A DNA stretch of 64,000 nucleotides. Source: an archaeon. GTDB lineage: Archaea > Thermoproteota > Nitrososphaeria > Nitrososphaerales > Gagatemarchaeaceae. The translations under genes were made by a program, and so were the position numbers. Shown here piece after piece: positions 33,916 to 43,434 of the stretch (position 1 is the first letter of the stretch; every line of letters begins with the position of its first letter). Where the stretch lies: contig JAKASK010000003.1 in assembly GCA_021819105.1 (NCBI GenBank), positions 1 to 64,000 on the forward strand, in the 5' to 3' direction. The notes under the pieces were generated by a model, which saw only the letters and a list, made by a program, of their open reading frames with translations, ran no database searches and was not told the origin of the DNA.

Positions 33916-33965
33916 CGCCTCCCCTGACGAAAGGCCCGCAGAGGAGGGCCCCATCGGAGAACCGA

Positions 33966-33972
33966 GAAATAG
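33966..33972 (+). promoter_or_regulatory. TATA-like box for the flippase
   Basis: GAAATAG centred at about 33969 predicts transcription from about 33995, next to TTG 33999. It supports this internal start rather than a longer reading frame that runs through the FG-GAP gene. Confidence 0.45.
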
Positions 33973-33998
33973 CCTCGTGGAAGGGGCAAGACGACGAT

Positions 33999-35573
33999 TT
34001 GTACACTGGGAGGGCGGCTGCCCGGGGGAGCCTCCTGCTCCTGGTCGGGAACTTCCTCGCTGCCGCAGGGGCCATCCTCGCTCAGGCGCTCATCGGGAGG
34101 CTGCTGGGGCCGGACGAATTCGGGCTCTTCTCCCTGGCCGTGGTGTCGGCCAGCATCTTCCAGCTCCTGGTGGGGATGGGGGCCGGGGTCGCGGCCACGA
34201 GGTTCGTGGCGGCCTTCGTCTCGTCCGGCGACCTCGACCGGGCGAGGGAGTTCACGGGGAACGCGACCGCCCTCACGCTGCTCACCGGGGTGGGCATCGC
34301 CGCCTTCTGCTACCTGGCCGCTCCTGCCATCGCCCAGGGCATCTTCAATCGCCCGGAGCTCGCCCCATACGTCAGGATAGCGGCCTTCGCCATAGCCGGC
34401 CAGGGGGTCCTCCAGGGGACCATCGCCGCCGCCATCGGGTGGAACGCCATGGGGTTGGCGTCCATTTCGACGGTGGCGCAGGCGTTCGGCAGGGCGGCGG
34501 TGGCTCCGGCGCTCATCCTCGTAGGGGGGACGGCCGGCGCGGTCGCAGGCCACTCGCTGTCGTGGATCTTCCCGGCTGTCCTTTTCACCGGGATCCTCTT
34601 CCGCTCGCCTGTCAGGAGCCGGCTCTCCCTGAGGAACTTCACCTCTGACGTGAGGCAGATGGTCAGCTACGGATTCCCGGCCTTCCTCGCGAACGCGCTG
34701 AACGGGCTCGGGCCCTACTACGTGTCCGCCGTCCTCTCTGTGATAGGGACAGAGACGCTGGTGGGGTACTATCAGGCCGCCTGGAACTTCACCGTCCCGG
34801 TCACCCTGCTGTCGGGGGCGGTCACCATGGCCAACTTCCCTGCCTTCGCCATGCTCAACCGCGGGGATGGGGACCCGCTGAAAGCGTTCAGGCTGTCGGT
34901 GAAGTATCTCAGCTACGCAGCCGTCCCTCTGATACTCTTCACCGCGGGGGCAGCGTCCAACCTGATGTTCGTCTTCTACGGGAGGTACTTCGCCGGCGGA
35001 GTCCAGTTCATCGTCCTGCTCGCGCTTACGAACCTCCCCATAGTCGTCGGGTTCAACGTCTTCCCGTCCTACCTGAACGGGGTGGACAGGACGAAGGCGA
35101 CCCTGGCGATGATATCCGCAGAGGCAGCCGCGGTATTCGTCCTCGCCCCGCTCCTCGGGGGGTACCTTGGGCTGGGGGTCCCCGGGCTCGCGCTGGCGAT
35201 CTTCTGCTCCAACGTGGTGTCCACCGCCGTCGGACTGGCGCTCGTGGGGGTCAGGCGGGGGTCTCCGGTAGACCTGAAGTCCGGAGGCCTGATGGTCGCG
35301 TCGTCCCTTGTGGCCCTCGGGGCGGTCCTTGCCTTCCCGGCTCTCCCGGGGAACCTCATCCCCCTCCTGCTGAAGATGGCCGCTTTTTCGGCCGTCTACC
35401 TCACGGCGACGGCGGCCCTGGGAGCGCTCACCCCGGAGGACCTGGAGGTGATCGACGGGCTCCTGGCGGAGATGAGGCCGGTCAGGCGGCTCGCCGCCCA
35501 GGTCTTCCGATATTACGCGGCGGTGTACGCGGCGGCGAGGGGGCGCGGTTCTGGGCGTGGCGAGCCTGCATGA
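33999..35573 (+). CDS. Oligosaccharide flippase (MOP/Wzx-type, polysaccharide biosynthesis protein)
   Basis: The protein has about 524 residues with about 14 membrane helices. It begins ARGSLLLLVGNFLAAAGAILAQALIGRLLGPDEFGLFSLA, the classic start of polysaccharide-biosynthesis flippases (MOP superfamily). Further MOP-like segments are VSYGFPAFLANALNGLGPYYVSAVL and LLALTNLPIVVGFNVFPSYLNGVDRTK. It would turn lipid-linked oligosaccharides from the inside to the outside of the membrane. The C-terminal extension is basic (RGRGSGRGEPA). TTG 33999 is preferred over longer readings because earlier codons overlap the previous gene. Confidence 0.88.
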   Translation: MYTGRAAARGSLLLLVGNFLAAAGAILAQALIGRLLGPDEFGLFSLAVVSASIFQLLVGMGAGVAATRFVAAFVSSGDLDRAREFTGNATALTLLTGVGIAAFCYLAAPAIAQGIFNRPELAPYVRIAAFAIAGQGVLQGTIAAAIGWNAMGLASISTVAQAFGRAAVAPALILVGGTAGAVAGHSLSWIFPAVLFTGILFRSPVRSRLSLRNFTSDVRQMVSYGFPAFLANALNGLGPYYVSAVLSVIGTETLVGYYQAAWNFTVPVTLLSGAVTMANFPAFAMLNRGDGDPLKAFRLSVKYLSYAAVPLILFTAGAASNLMFVFYGRYFAGGVQFIVLLALTNLPIVVGFNVFPSYLNGVDRTKATLAMISAEAAAVFVLAPLLGGYLGLGVPGLALAIFCSNVVSTAVGLALVGVRRGSPVDLKSGGLMVASSLVALGAVLAFPALPGNLIPLLLKMAAFSAVYLTATAALGALTPEDLEVIDGLLAEMRPVRRLAAQVFRYYAAVYAAARGRGSGRGEPA

Positions 35574-35638
35574 CCTCCAGAAACTAACGCTTTTGTAAGA
35601 TTCGCGAAAGCCGCGGTGGTGGGAAGGTCCTCAGGAGG

Positions 35639-37786
35639 GTGAGCGAAGCGGCGCAGGCCGCGGCGCCGATTGATGGGGGCGCCAAACGCGACCGGGCGGA
35701 AGGGATGCCCCTGAGAGTCTACAGGTGGGCGATGGCCCACGACAGGGTCGCCGCGCTCGTCCTCTACTCGGCAGCCACCGCCGCCTTCTTCTGGCCGCTG
35801 CTCTTCAACTTCTTCGCCTGGATCCCTATGGGGTACTTCGCCCCCCTCGAGACAGCCGACGGCTACCACTTCCTCTGGAACTTCTGGTGGGTCCCCCAGA
35901 GTCTCCTCTCCGGCCACGGCATCTACTTCACCAACCTGATGTTCTATCCCCAGGGGACGTCGCTGGTGCTCCAGACCCTCGACGCCGCGGACGCGGTCCT
36001 CTCCTACCCGGTCCAGGCGGTCGCGGGGGTCGTGGCAGCTTACAATTCGGTGCTCATCGCATCCACGGTCGCCTGCGCCCTGGCCATGTACCTCTACATG
36101 AGGCCCTACGCGGGGAGGTCGGGCGCGTTCCTCTCAGGGATCGTATTCAGCTTCTTCCCGCAGCGCATGTCCCAGCTCCTCGCGGGGCACCCCAACCTGT
36201 CCAGCCTCGAGTGGTTCCCGCTCTTGCTGGTCTGCCTGAGGAACGCCGAAGGCAAGAAGCGCTACGCGCTCGGCGCAGGAGTGTGCCTCGCCCTCATCGC
36301 CTACACCGAGCTGGAGCTCCTCGTCATGGCGGCGATGCTCCTGGTCCTCTACATGGTCTACAGGCTGGCCGATGGAGGGCTCCGCGGACTGAGGAGCTGG
36401 GCCGTCCCCATGGCGGTCGCCATCGGGACAGGCGCCGTCCTCGCCTCCCCCTTCCTCGTCCCGGCCGCGCTGGCTGCGAACTCCCGGGGGGTCGCTCTGG
36501 AGTACCTCAGACTGTCGGGCATCAACAACGCCGCCAACCCGCTGCTGCTCCTCATCCCTTCCCCCACGTCCTGGTTCCTGTCCCAGCCATTCCTGGGATA
36601 CTACTCCGGCCTCTCCGGGGGGCCGTCCCAGTGGCCCGTCTACATCGGGTGGTCTGTCCTCGCCCTGTCCGCCCTTGGGGGGTACCTCGGGAGGGGGAGG
36701 CTCAGGTACTTCTTCGTCCTCGTCGGCGCCGTGTCGCTGCTCCTGTCCCTCGGCCCCGGCTACGGCGCCCTGTCGGAACCCTACAGGCTGGTGTTCGAGG
36801 ACATCACGTTCCTCCATCCGTTCAGGACCCCGGCGAGGCTTACGATCGAACTGATGTTCGCGATGGCAGCCCTGGCCGGGATGGGGACGGCGGCTGTCCT
36901 GCGTCCGGTCGGGAAGAGGTGGGGGCCCAGGTGGAGGCAGGTGGCGGCACTGGCAATCGTCGGGCTCGTGGCGCTCGAATACGCGCCTGCCGTGGCGCTC
37001 CAGAGCACCCAAATCCCTGCGTGGACCAGCATAATCGCCAACGACAAGGGCAACTTTTCGGTCCTCACCCTCCCGGCCGGGAGCCCGCCTGTGCAGTACT
37101 CGCTCTATTATCAGTCCGCCTTCGACAAGCCCCTTGTCGAGGGGAAGCTCTCCCAGGTGGCCGACAGCCTCCCTGCCTACGCCGGCAGCATGCCCTACCT
37201 TTCGCTCCTGGTCTCCCCCTACCTTTCCGTGGCCTCCGGAGACGTGTTCGCTCAGAAGGCGTCCGACGCGAACCTGTCCCTGCTGGTGCTGTCGATGTAT
37301 CGCATCAAGTACGTCGTCGTCAACGACGCGTATCTCTCCCCGGGGAGCTATTTTATACTGACCAACGCCCTCCTCGGATCGCTCGGACGGCCGGTCTACA
37401 ACGACTACGAGTACCAGGTCTACAGGCTGGACAGCTTCGTCACCCCGCAGGCGGTCGCCCAGGAGTACGGGACCACTGACCTTGTGCTCCCCTCCAACGG
37501 GTGGGAGACGCCATACTACGGGGCCAGGAACGTCACCCAGTCGAGCGCCCTCCTGGTGTACTCCACCGTGGGCTCCGACTACGACCTCAACATCGGTGCC
37601 GCCCCGGGCCTCCGATGGTGCGCCGGGAGCATGAACGCGACATTCGCCGCCGTCTGCTCGACCGGGGACCAGTCGGGGACCGCCCTCCTCCCAGGGCTGC
37701 AGATGGTGGCAGGGTGGAACGTGTTGAACCTCACACTCTCAGCCAGCACCGCCGTCGTCGACAGGGTGCAGCTGGTGAGGAGCTAG
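35639..37786 (+). CDS. Large membrane protein, GT-C-like with exported C-terminal domain
   Basis: The protein has 715 residues. After a cytoplasmic N-terminus there are about 11 membrane helices. The first loop has an acidic site (ETADGYHFLWNFWWVPQSLLSGHGIYFTNLMF) typical of GT-C glycosyltransferases. The last ~230 residues are outside the membrane, with many N-x-S/T sequons. It probably uses a polyprenyl-phosphate sugar to extend or transfer glycans outside the cell. GTG start with an AGGAGG sequence directly before it, unusual in this window. Four nt separate it from the next phosphohydrolase gene, so they form an operon. The exact family is not certain. Confidence 0.65.
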   Translation: MSEAAQAAAPIDGGAKRDRAEGMPLRVYRWAMAHDRVAALVLYSAATAAFFWPLLFNFFAWIPMGYFAPLETADGYHFLWNFWWVPQSLLSGHGIYFTNLMFYPQGTSLVLQTLDAADAVLSYPVQAVAGVVAAYNSVLIASTVACALAMYLYMRPYAGRSGAFLSGIVFSFFPQRMSQLLAGHPNLSSLEWFPLLLVCLRNAEGKKRYALGAGVCLALIAYTELELLVMAAMLLVLYMVYRLADGGLRGLRSWAVPMAVAIGTGAVLASPFLVPAALAANSRGVALEYLRLSGINNAANPLLLLIPSPTSWFLSQPFLGYYSGLSGGPSQWPVYIGWSVLALSALGGYLGRGRLRYFFVLVGAVSLLLSLGPGYGALSEPYRLVFEDITFLHPFRTPARLTIELMFAMAALAGMGTAAVLRPVGKRWGPRWRQVAALAIVGLVALEYAPAVALQSTQIPAWTSIIANDKGNFSVLTLPAGSPPVQYSLYYQSAFDKPLVEGKLSQVADSLPAYAGSMPYLSLLVSPYLSVASGDVFAQKASDANLSLLVLSMYRIKYVVVNDAYLSPGSYFILTNALLGSLGRPVYNDYEYQVYRLDSFVTPQAVAQEYGTTDLVLPSNGWETPYYGARNVTQSSALLVYSTVGSDYDLNIGAAPGLRWCAGSMNATFAAVCSTGDQSGTALLPGLQMVAGWNVLNLTLSASTAVVDRVQLVRS

Positions 37787-37790
37787 AGCG

Positions 37791-39413
37791 ATGGCAGGTC
37801 CGGGGGGACGCCACCCCCTCCTCGTGTTAGGCCTCGACGGCGCCACCTTCGACCTCGCGCGGCCGCTCATGGGCGCCGGGAAGATGCCCAACCTCTCTGC
37901 CCTGGCCGCGGCCGGGGGGAGTTGCGTGCTCGAATCGTCGTCTCCGCCCCTATCCCCCATCGCCTGGACCACCTTCGTGACAGGGTGCAACCCTGGGGTC
38001 CACGGGATCTTCGACTTCGCCCACAGGCGCGAGGGGACCTACGACTTCGTCCCGTACACGTCGGCAGACAGGAGGGCCCTGGCGCTCTGGGAGTTCCTCG
38101 CGGAGCGGGGGTTCAGGTCCTGCGTCGTGAACGTCCCCCTGACCTATCCCGCGTCGGCGGTCGAGGGGGTCATGCTGAGCGGCTTCCCAACCCCCAGGGC
38201 GGAAGACCGGTCCTCCTACCCTCCCGGGCTGATGGGACGGCTCCACGGGGAGCTGGGAGGGTTCGACTTCGCGAAGCCGAAGGCTCTGGTGAATGAGGGA
38301 GGAGAGGCGGAGCTCTGCGCCCAGATACGGGCACGGACGGACGACGAGGTCCGCGTGCTGGAGCGCCTGCTGAAGGACCGGTACGACTTCGTGATGGCGG
38401 TCTTCGACGGGCCCGACGTCGCCGGCCACCTGCTCTGGAAGCACATCGACCCAGGGCACCCCGGCCACGACCCGAAGCGGGAGGCGGAGGTGAGAGGGCT
38501 CATGGAGGGGGTCTACCAGGACATGGATTCCGCGCTGGGGCGGGTGTCGAAGGCCATGGGCCCGGACGCCAACGTGATAGTCGCGTCGGACCACGGCTTC
38601 GGCCCGGTATACCACGGAGTCTACATGTACAGCTGGCTCAAGGACGGAGGGTACCTGAAGTTCCGCCGCAGCGTCCCCACGGCCCTGCGGAGGGGCGCAA
38701 ACAGGGTAGGGGTCAACACGTTGGGGCTCCTCAGGCTAGCTCGCCGGCTGGGGCTGGTGAGGGGGGTCGAAGCCGCCTACTCTTCGAACTCTCTGGCCAT
38801 CGGGCTGGCCAGGAAGCTCTCGCTCTCCTTCGCCGACGTCGACTGGAAGATGACCAGGGCCTACCCCTTCGGGAACTACGGCCAGATCTTCGTCAACCTG
38901 AAGGGGCGAGAACCGGAGGGGGTCGTGGAGCAGGGGGCGGAGTACGAGGAGCTGGTGTCGGGCCTCTGCGAGCGGATACGGATGATCGAGGACCCGGCCA
39001 CCGGCAGGAAGGTCTTCGACGTGGCCGTCCCCGCCCACCTGGGCTACCGGGGGCCAGCGCAGGGTTCGGGACCGGACGTCGTGTTCTACGACTCGAAGGA
39101 AGAGTACGTCGGGCACCGGCTGTTCGAGTTCGGCGCGGACCAGCTCATCGGCCCCCACCCTGTCTACTCGGGGCACCACAAGAAGGATGGGATGCTGGTG
39201 GCGGCGGGCCCTTCGATAGCGAAGGGGTGGACCTCCCTGTCCGCCGGTGTGGCGGACATGGCGCCAACCTGCATGGCCCTCCTTGGCCTCGCCCCGCCGC
39301 CGGGGCTGGACGGGAGGACGATCGAAGGCCTGATACAAGGGCGCTCCGTGGGCATGAGGGACGCCGTGGCCGAGCGGGTTAGAACCCTTAAAGCCGCTGG
39401 AAGGCTCCCGTAG
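37791..39413 (+). CDS. AP-superfamily phosphohydrolase/phosphodiesterase (COG3379-like), second copy
   Basis: The protein has 540 residues with the AP-superfamily metal-site pattern: VLGLDGATFDLARPLM, SPPLSPIAWTTFVTGCNPGVHGIFDF, MAVFDGPDVAGHLLWKHID and VIVASDHGFGP. At the nucleophile position a Ser appears where the paralogue at 30344 and most family members have Thr. The long segment 270-360 (RRGANRVGVNTLGLLRLARR) is an insertion also seen in larger COG3379 proteins. The substrate is unknown. It is co-transcribed with the GT-C-like gene, which suggests trimming or transferring phosphoryl groups on surface glycans. An RHH gene follows after 9 nt. Confidence 0.85.
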   Translation: MAGPGGRHPLLVLGLDGATFDLARPLMGAGKMPNLSALAAAGGSCVLESSSPPLSPIAWTTFVTGCNPGVHGIFDFAHRREGTYDFVPYTSADRRALALWEFLAERGFRSCVVNVPLTYPASAVEGVMLSGFPTPRAEDRSSYPPGLMGRLHGELGGFDFAKPKALVNEGGEAELCAQIRARTDDEVRVLERLLKDRYDFVMAVFDGPDVAGHLLWKHIDPGHPGHDPKREAEVRGLMEGVYQDMDSALGRVSKAMGPDANVIVASDHGFGPVYHGVYMYSWLKDGGYLKFRRSVPTALRRGANRVGVNTLGLLRLARRLGLVRGVEAAYSSNSLAIGLARKLSLSFADVDWKMTRAYPFGNYGQIFVNLKGREPEGVVEQGAEYEELVSGLCERIRMIEDPATGRKVFDVAVPAHLGYRGPAQGSGPDVVFYDSKEEYVGHRLFEFGADQLIGPHPVYSGHHKKDGMLVAAGPSIAKGWTSLSAGVADMAPTCMALLGLAPPPGLDGRTIEGLIQGRSVGMRDAVAERVRTLKAAGRLP

Positions 39414-39422
39414 TCCTGCTTC

Positions 39423-39653
39423 TTGAACGGAGAACGCCCGGACGACGGGACGATGGTCTCCATCCCGCGGAGGCTCTACGACAGGGTCAGAGAAGAGGTC
39501 GAGAAGAGCGGGGGCTCCTTCGCCACCCCCGACGAGTACATCGCGTTCGTGCTGGACGAGGTTTTCGGGCGCGGGCGCGAAAAGGAGCAAGGGCTGAGCA
39601 AAGGCGAGGAGGACCAGGTCAACAGGCACCTCAGGGACCTCGGCTACTCCTGA
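39423..39653 (+). CDS. Ribbon-helix-helix protein, paralogue of 28922
   Basis: The protein has 76 residues: TMVSIPRRLYDRVREEVEKSG, then DEYIAFVLDEVFGRG, the RHH fold, and a tail ending VNRHLRDLGYS. The same domain order and C-terminal LGY ending occur in the RHH protein next to sat. Each paralogue is beside a COG3379-like gene, here downstream and there upstream. It starts with TTG, 9 nt after the phosphohydrolase. It probably regulates its own operon. Confidence 0.75.
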   Translation: MNGERPDDGTMVSIPRRLYDRVREEVEKSGGSFATPDEYIAFVLDEVFGRGREKEQGLSKGEEDQVNRHLRDLGYS

Positions 39654-39770
39654 CTGACCGGGGAGAGAGAGTCCCCACCTCGAGCTGCGCTACTCCCCAC
39701 GGCTCCTGGTGGCTGCGCGGTCCGGCTAGGACATCGACGCCGGCTTCGAAGTTCCCTGGAACGTTAGGGC

Positions 39771-39784
39771 ATAAATTAAATAGA
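39771..39784 (+). promoter_or_regulatory. AT-rich TATA region for the Asp-box surface protein
   Basis: ATAAATTAAATAG stands out from GC-rich flanks, with its 3' half centred about 27-30 nt before ATG 39811. A leaderless transcript is expected. This strongest-looking TATA region drives the largest gene in the window. Confidence 0.55.
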
Positions 39785-39810
39785 ATCGTCTGGAAATCTG
39801 TCGCCCGCGG

Positions 39811-42800
39811 ATGCGCCCTCTCCCCAAGGGAAGAGTCGTAGTCCTCCTGTTGATTCTCATTCTTTCATCGCCCCTGGTCGCGTCGGCCAGAATCGCTGGC
39901 CCCTCTGCCCCCACGGCCGGCGGGCCGGGGTCAGCCTCGCATGCGCTTCCTGCCGACCCCCCGTCCATTAGAGTCGCTGGCCAAGGACGGGCCCCCGAGG
40001 TCGAGCCGGCGGCTTCAGGCGGCAGCTTCTACTCGACGTCGTTCCCCACGGCAGACTCGGGCTCACCGACGGAGACGCCGGGCTACGCTGGTATCCCAGT
40101 CGTTGGTGGGGCCTCTGTTCCCGCAGGCGCTCCGAACGTCCAGCTGTCGCAGGACCCTCAGAAGACTCCCATGTTCCCGGGCGCCCGGTCGCAGCCGAGC
40201 GTCGTGACCCCGTGGCTGGCGATAGGGCCGGAGCCGATCTCCACCTCCACGATCACCCAAAACGGCAAGCCCTTCAACTGGGGCGACGCCCCCTTCTCAG
40301 GCAGGGTGAACGCCATCGCCGTAAACGGCTCGAACTCAGACGATGTCTACGTCGGCACGGCGACCGGGGGGCTTTGGAAGTCCACGGATGCTGGGACCAC
40401 CTGGCAGCGGCTCGACCTCGGAGTGGCGAGCCCCGCCATAGGAACGATTGTCATAACCCAGGACGGGGGGACCATCTACGTAGGCACGGGGGACCCCGAG
40501 TATCCCAACGGGTTCGGGGCCGTAGGGAGCGGGGTGCTCGAGTCCACCGACGGCGGGGCGACCTGGTCGGTCCTGGGCGGGAGCACGTTCGAGAGCGTGG
40601 CCGTCTCGGGCGTCCTCGTGAACCCTTCCAACCCGGACGAGATGATGGTGTCCACAACCGCCTCGGGGTGCTGCGGCATCGGTCAGACCTCGGTCTCTCC
40701 GCCTTCGAACCCTGGGATCTTTCTCTCTACAGACGGGGGAGCGTCCTGGACCCAGCTCCTGCAGGGGAGCCTGGGGGTCGCAGACATGAGCCTCGTCGAA
40801 GACTCGGGCTCGGGGGGGACGTCGTACCTCCCGGTCGCAGGAGACTTCCAGGGGGTCCTTTGGGCCTACCTCACCCCCGCTTACACCAGCGGGGGGACGG
40901 AGTCGACCTGGTCCGGGGGGACCTGGTACAACCTCGCCTCCAACAACGACCCCAACTGCCTGGCGCAAGGGAACATGGAGTGCAGGGTGGCCACCAGCTT
41001 TTCTCCCGCCGTCCCGGGGGGAGTCTTCGCCGTCTTCGGCACCGCCGGGGGTCAGATGGCCGCGATCCTGGAGTGCGCCCTGTCCACCGGGAGCTGCGTG
41101 GCGATGAGCATCCCCCAGCCGGCCACAGCCCAGGGCGGGAGCACCGTACCTCCCTGCGGGACGAATGGCCAGTCTGGCTACGACCTGTTCATCGCCGTCG
41201 ACCCGGCCAACGCGAACCTGATGTACGTCGCCTGCACCACCCTGTTCAGGTCCACGGACGGGGGTTACAGCTGGCAGCCCCTGGGCGGCTACGTCCAGGG
41301 TTCGCAGCTGCACCCCGACTTCCACGCCTTCGCCTTGTCACCTGACGGCACCGTCTACGTAGGGGACGACGGAGGCATCTGGAGCTCGACCAACGAAGGG
41401 AGCGGGTGGACCAACCTCAACTCCGGCCTATCGACAATCGAGTTCTACAGCATCGCGGTATCGGCTTCGGGAGAGATGCTCGGCGGGAGCCAGGACAACG
41501 GGTGCGAGATGTCTGACTACTCGACCGGGTGGGACAACATAGCCACCGGGGACGGCGGGTGGGTCGGGTTCGCCCCAGGCAACCCCGACACGGTGTATTG
41601 CTTGGCTGACGGCGAGCCTCTTGTCTCGAATGACGGCGGGAGTACCTGGAACGTAGGGAACGGGTACACCCCGCAGCTGGCCAGCCGGTGCGGGACCGCC
41701 CTGTACGAGCCCATCGCCCAGGACCCCAACAACCCCGGGACCCTCTACTTCGCCTCCTACCAGTGCCTCCTCAAGACGACCGACTACATGCAGGACTGGG
41801 CCGTCGTGGCCGAGGACACCGACCGCATCACGGCGCTCTCGGTGGCGCCTTCCGACAGCAACACGATCTGGCTCGGCGACGCAGCCGGGGGCGTCTACGA
41901 ATCCACGGACGGGGGTTACAATTGGAGCAACAACATGCTCGGCTCCGGCCCATCCGCAGCGATCACCTCCATAGTGGTGAACCCCTCGGACCCGAACGAC
42001 GCCGTGGCCTCGGCGGCCACCTACCTGCAGCCGTCAATCTACGAGAGCAGGGACGGGAGCGTATCCCAGTTCCCGACTGGGGGCCTACCGTATTCGAGCG
42101 TAGACGTGCTCGACTTCTTCGGCTCTGACTTCTACGCGGGGACCGACAGCGGTGGGGTGTACTACCTCCCGGCGTCGGGGAGCTCCGCCTGGAGCCCGGT
42201 CGGCCAGGCCCCGACCACGGCCCCGGTCTACAGCCTCGCCTACGCCAACGACCACCTCTACGTTGGGACCTACGGCAGCGGGGCCTACGTCGTGTGCATG
42301 GACTGCGTCCCGACGACGTTCAGTTATGGGGTCAGCGGAGGGACGGGATATTCATCCCCGGACGTGAACTTCACCTACGCCGGGTGGGCGGCGCAAGCCC
42401 CCCTCACTACCGTTCCATCGCCATACTACATGGACCCCGGCTCGAATTGGCAGGTCGCCCAGGTCCTTCCAGGGTCTGACGGCTCCCAGAGGTGGACCAC
42501 TTCGGGCGCGGTGAGCGGAGCGGCAGGCTCGTCGCCGGTCGCCCTCGAATACTACCAGCAGTACAGCCTCCAGCTCAGCCTCTCGGTGGCTGGGGGCGGG
42601 AATCCGTCATCGGGGACCTTGGTAGCCCAGGAGTTCGGCCAGCAGTCCTCGGCCAGCGTGAACTTTGGCCAGAGCGGGTGGTGGGTCGACGCGGGCTCCA
42701 CCTGGTCGCTGGCCCCGGTGAACGGCACCGCAGGAGAGAGGTGGGCGGCCACGCCATCCTCGGGGACCCTGAGCCAGGAGACCAGCGCGTCCGCGACCTA

Positions 42801-43434
42801 CAACCACCAGTACTACGTCGGGCTGACGGTCGCCCAGGGGTCAGGAGAGGTTTCCAACGCGACCGGGTGGTATGACGTGGGGACCACGGTCCAGCTCGGC
42901 GCCACGGCCAGCATCGGGTGGGCCTTCGGCGCATGGGCAGGGAGCGGGACGTCCTCTTACTCGGGTAACGTGACGTCCACGACGTTGACCGTCGGTTCCC
43001 CGATATCAGAGGGAGCAGACTTCTATCCCGGGCTGACGCTGTTATCCGGCTCGTCCGGCTCCGTGAGCTACTCCTACGGGAGCCAAACGGGATCAGTGGC
43101 GGGAGGAAAGAGCGAAGTGATATATGTCCCGCTCGGGACGACGGTCGACGTGGCGGCCAACCCCTCGTCCCTATTCTACCAGTTCAACGGGTGGACGGGA
43201 CTTGCGCCGGGGTCGGGTGGGAAGGCATCCGTCGATGCGTCGGCGCCCATGGACATTCAAGCTAACTTCGGGTACGACTACGCTACCATCGGCGGGACCG
43301 TTGCCGGGGTCGCCATAGCCGCGGTGGCGGTAATGTATCTTATGAAGAGGCGGTCGGCGCTGCCCCCTCCCCCTCCGGGCTATGTGGCTGGGCCCCCGCC
43401 GCCTCCAGGGGCCGCGGAAGGGAGCGGAAGTTGA
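39811..43434 (+). CDS. Giant surface protein with Asp-box (BNR/sortilin-like) propeller and C-terminal anchor
   Basis: The protein has 1207 residues. A signal peptide (VVVLLLILILSSPLVASA) is followed by a Pro/Ser/Thr-rich stretch. A large beta-propeller region (about 140-830) has repeated Asp-box motifs: STDAGTTWQRL, STDGGATWSVL, STDGGASWTQL, STDGGYSWQPL, STNEGSGWTNL, SNDGGSTWNVG, STDGGYNWSN. Beta-sandwich or InlB-type repeats follow (about 850-1150; e.g. YDVGTTVQLGATASIGWAFGAWAGSG). One membrane helix near 1165-1185 (TVAGVAIAAVAVMYLMKR) ends in a short Pro-rich cytoplasmic tail. It is probably a cell-surface binding or glycan-active protein like VPS10/GH74-type propellers. No glycosidase residues can be assigned. 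Confidence 0.85.
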   Translation: MRPLPKGRVVVLLLILILSSPLVASARIAGPSAPTAGGPGSASHALPADPPSIRVAGQGRAPEVEPAASGGSFYSTSFPTADSGSPTETPGYAGIPVVGGASVPAGAPNVQLSQDPQKTPMFPGARSQPSVVTPWLAIGPEPISTSTITQNGKPFNWGDAPFSGRVNAIAVNGSNSDDVYVGTATGGLWKSTDAGTTWQRLDLGVASPAIGTIVITQDGGTIYVGTGDPEYPNGFGAVGSGVLESTDGGATWSVLGGSTFESVAVSGVLVNPSNPDEMMVSTTASGCCGIGQTSVSPPSNPGIFLSTDGGASWTQLLQGSLGVADMSLVEDSGSGGTSYLPVAGDFQGVLWAYLTPAYTSGGTESTWSGGTWYNLASNNDPNCLAQGNMECRVATSFSPAVPGGVFAVFGTAGGQMAAILECALSTGSCVAMSIPQPATAQGGSTVPPCGTNGQSGYDLFIAVDPANANLMYVACTTLFRSTDGGYSWQPLGGYVQGSQLHPDFHAFALSPDGTVYVGDDGGIWSSTNEGSGWTNLNSGLSTIEFYSIAVSASGEMLGGSQDNGCEMSDYSTGWDNIATGDGGWVGFAPGNPDTVYCLADGEPLVSNDGGSTWNVGNGYTPQLASRCGTALYEPIAQDPNNPGTLYFASYQCLLKTTDYMQDWAVVAEDTDRITALSVAPSDSNTIWLGDAAGGVYESTDGGYNWSNNMLGSGPSAAITSIVVNPSDPNDAVASAATYLQPSIYESRDGSVSQFPTGGLPYSSVDVLDFFGSDFYAGTDSGGVYYLPASGSSAWSPVGQAPTTAPVYSLAYANDHLYVGTYGSGAYVVCMDCVPTTFSYGVSGGTGYSSPDVNFTYAGWAAQAPLTTVPSPYYMDPGSNWQVAQVLPGSDGSQRWTTSGAVSGAAGSSPVALEYYQQYSLQLSLSVAGGGNPSSGTLVAQEFGQQSSASVNFGQSGWWVDAGSTWSLAPVNGTAGERWAATPSSGTLSQETSASATYNHQYYVGLTVAQGSGEVSNATGWYDVGTTVQLGATASIGWAFGAWAGSGTSSYSGNVTSTTLTVGSPISEGADFYPGLTLLSGSSGSVSYSYGSQTGSVAGGKSEVIYVPLGTTVDVAANPSSLFYQFNGWTGLAPGSGGKASVDASAPMDIQANFGYDYATIGGTVAGVAIAAVAVMYLMKRRSALPPPPPGYVAGPPPPPGAAEGSGS

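Noticed and set aside
32931-33998. N-terminal extension of the flippase frame
   Set aside because: It overlaps the FG-GAP gene completely in another frame and reads as low-complexity; TTG 33999 with a TATA box just upstream is a better start.
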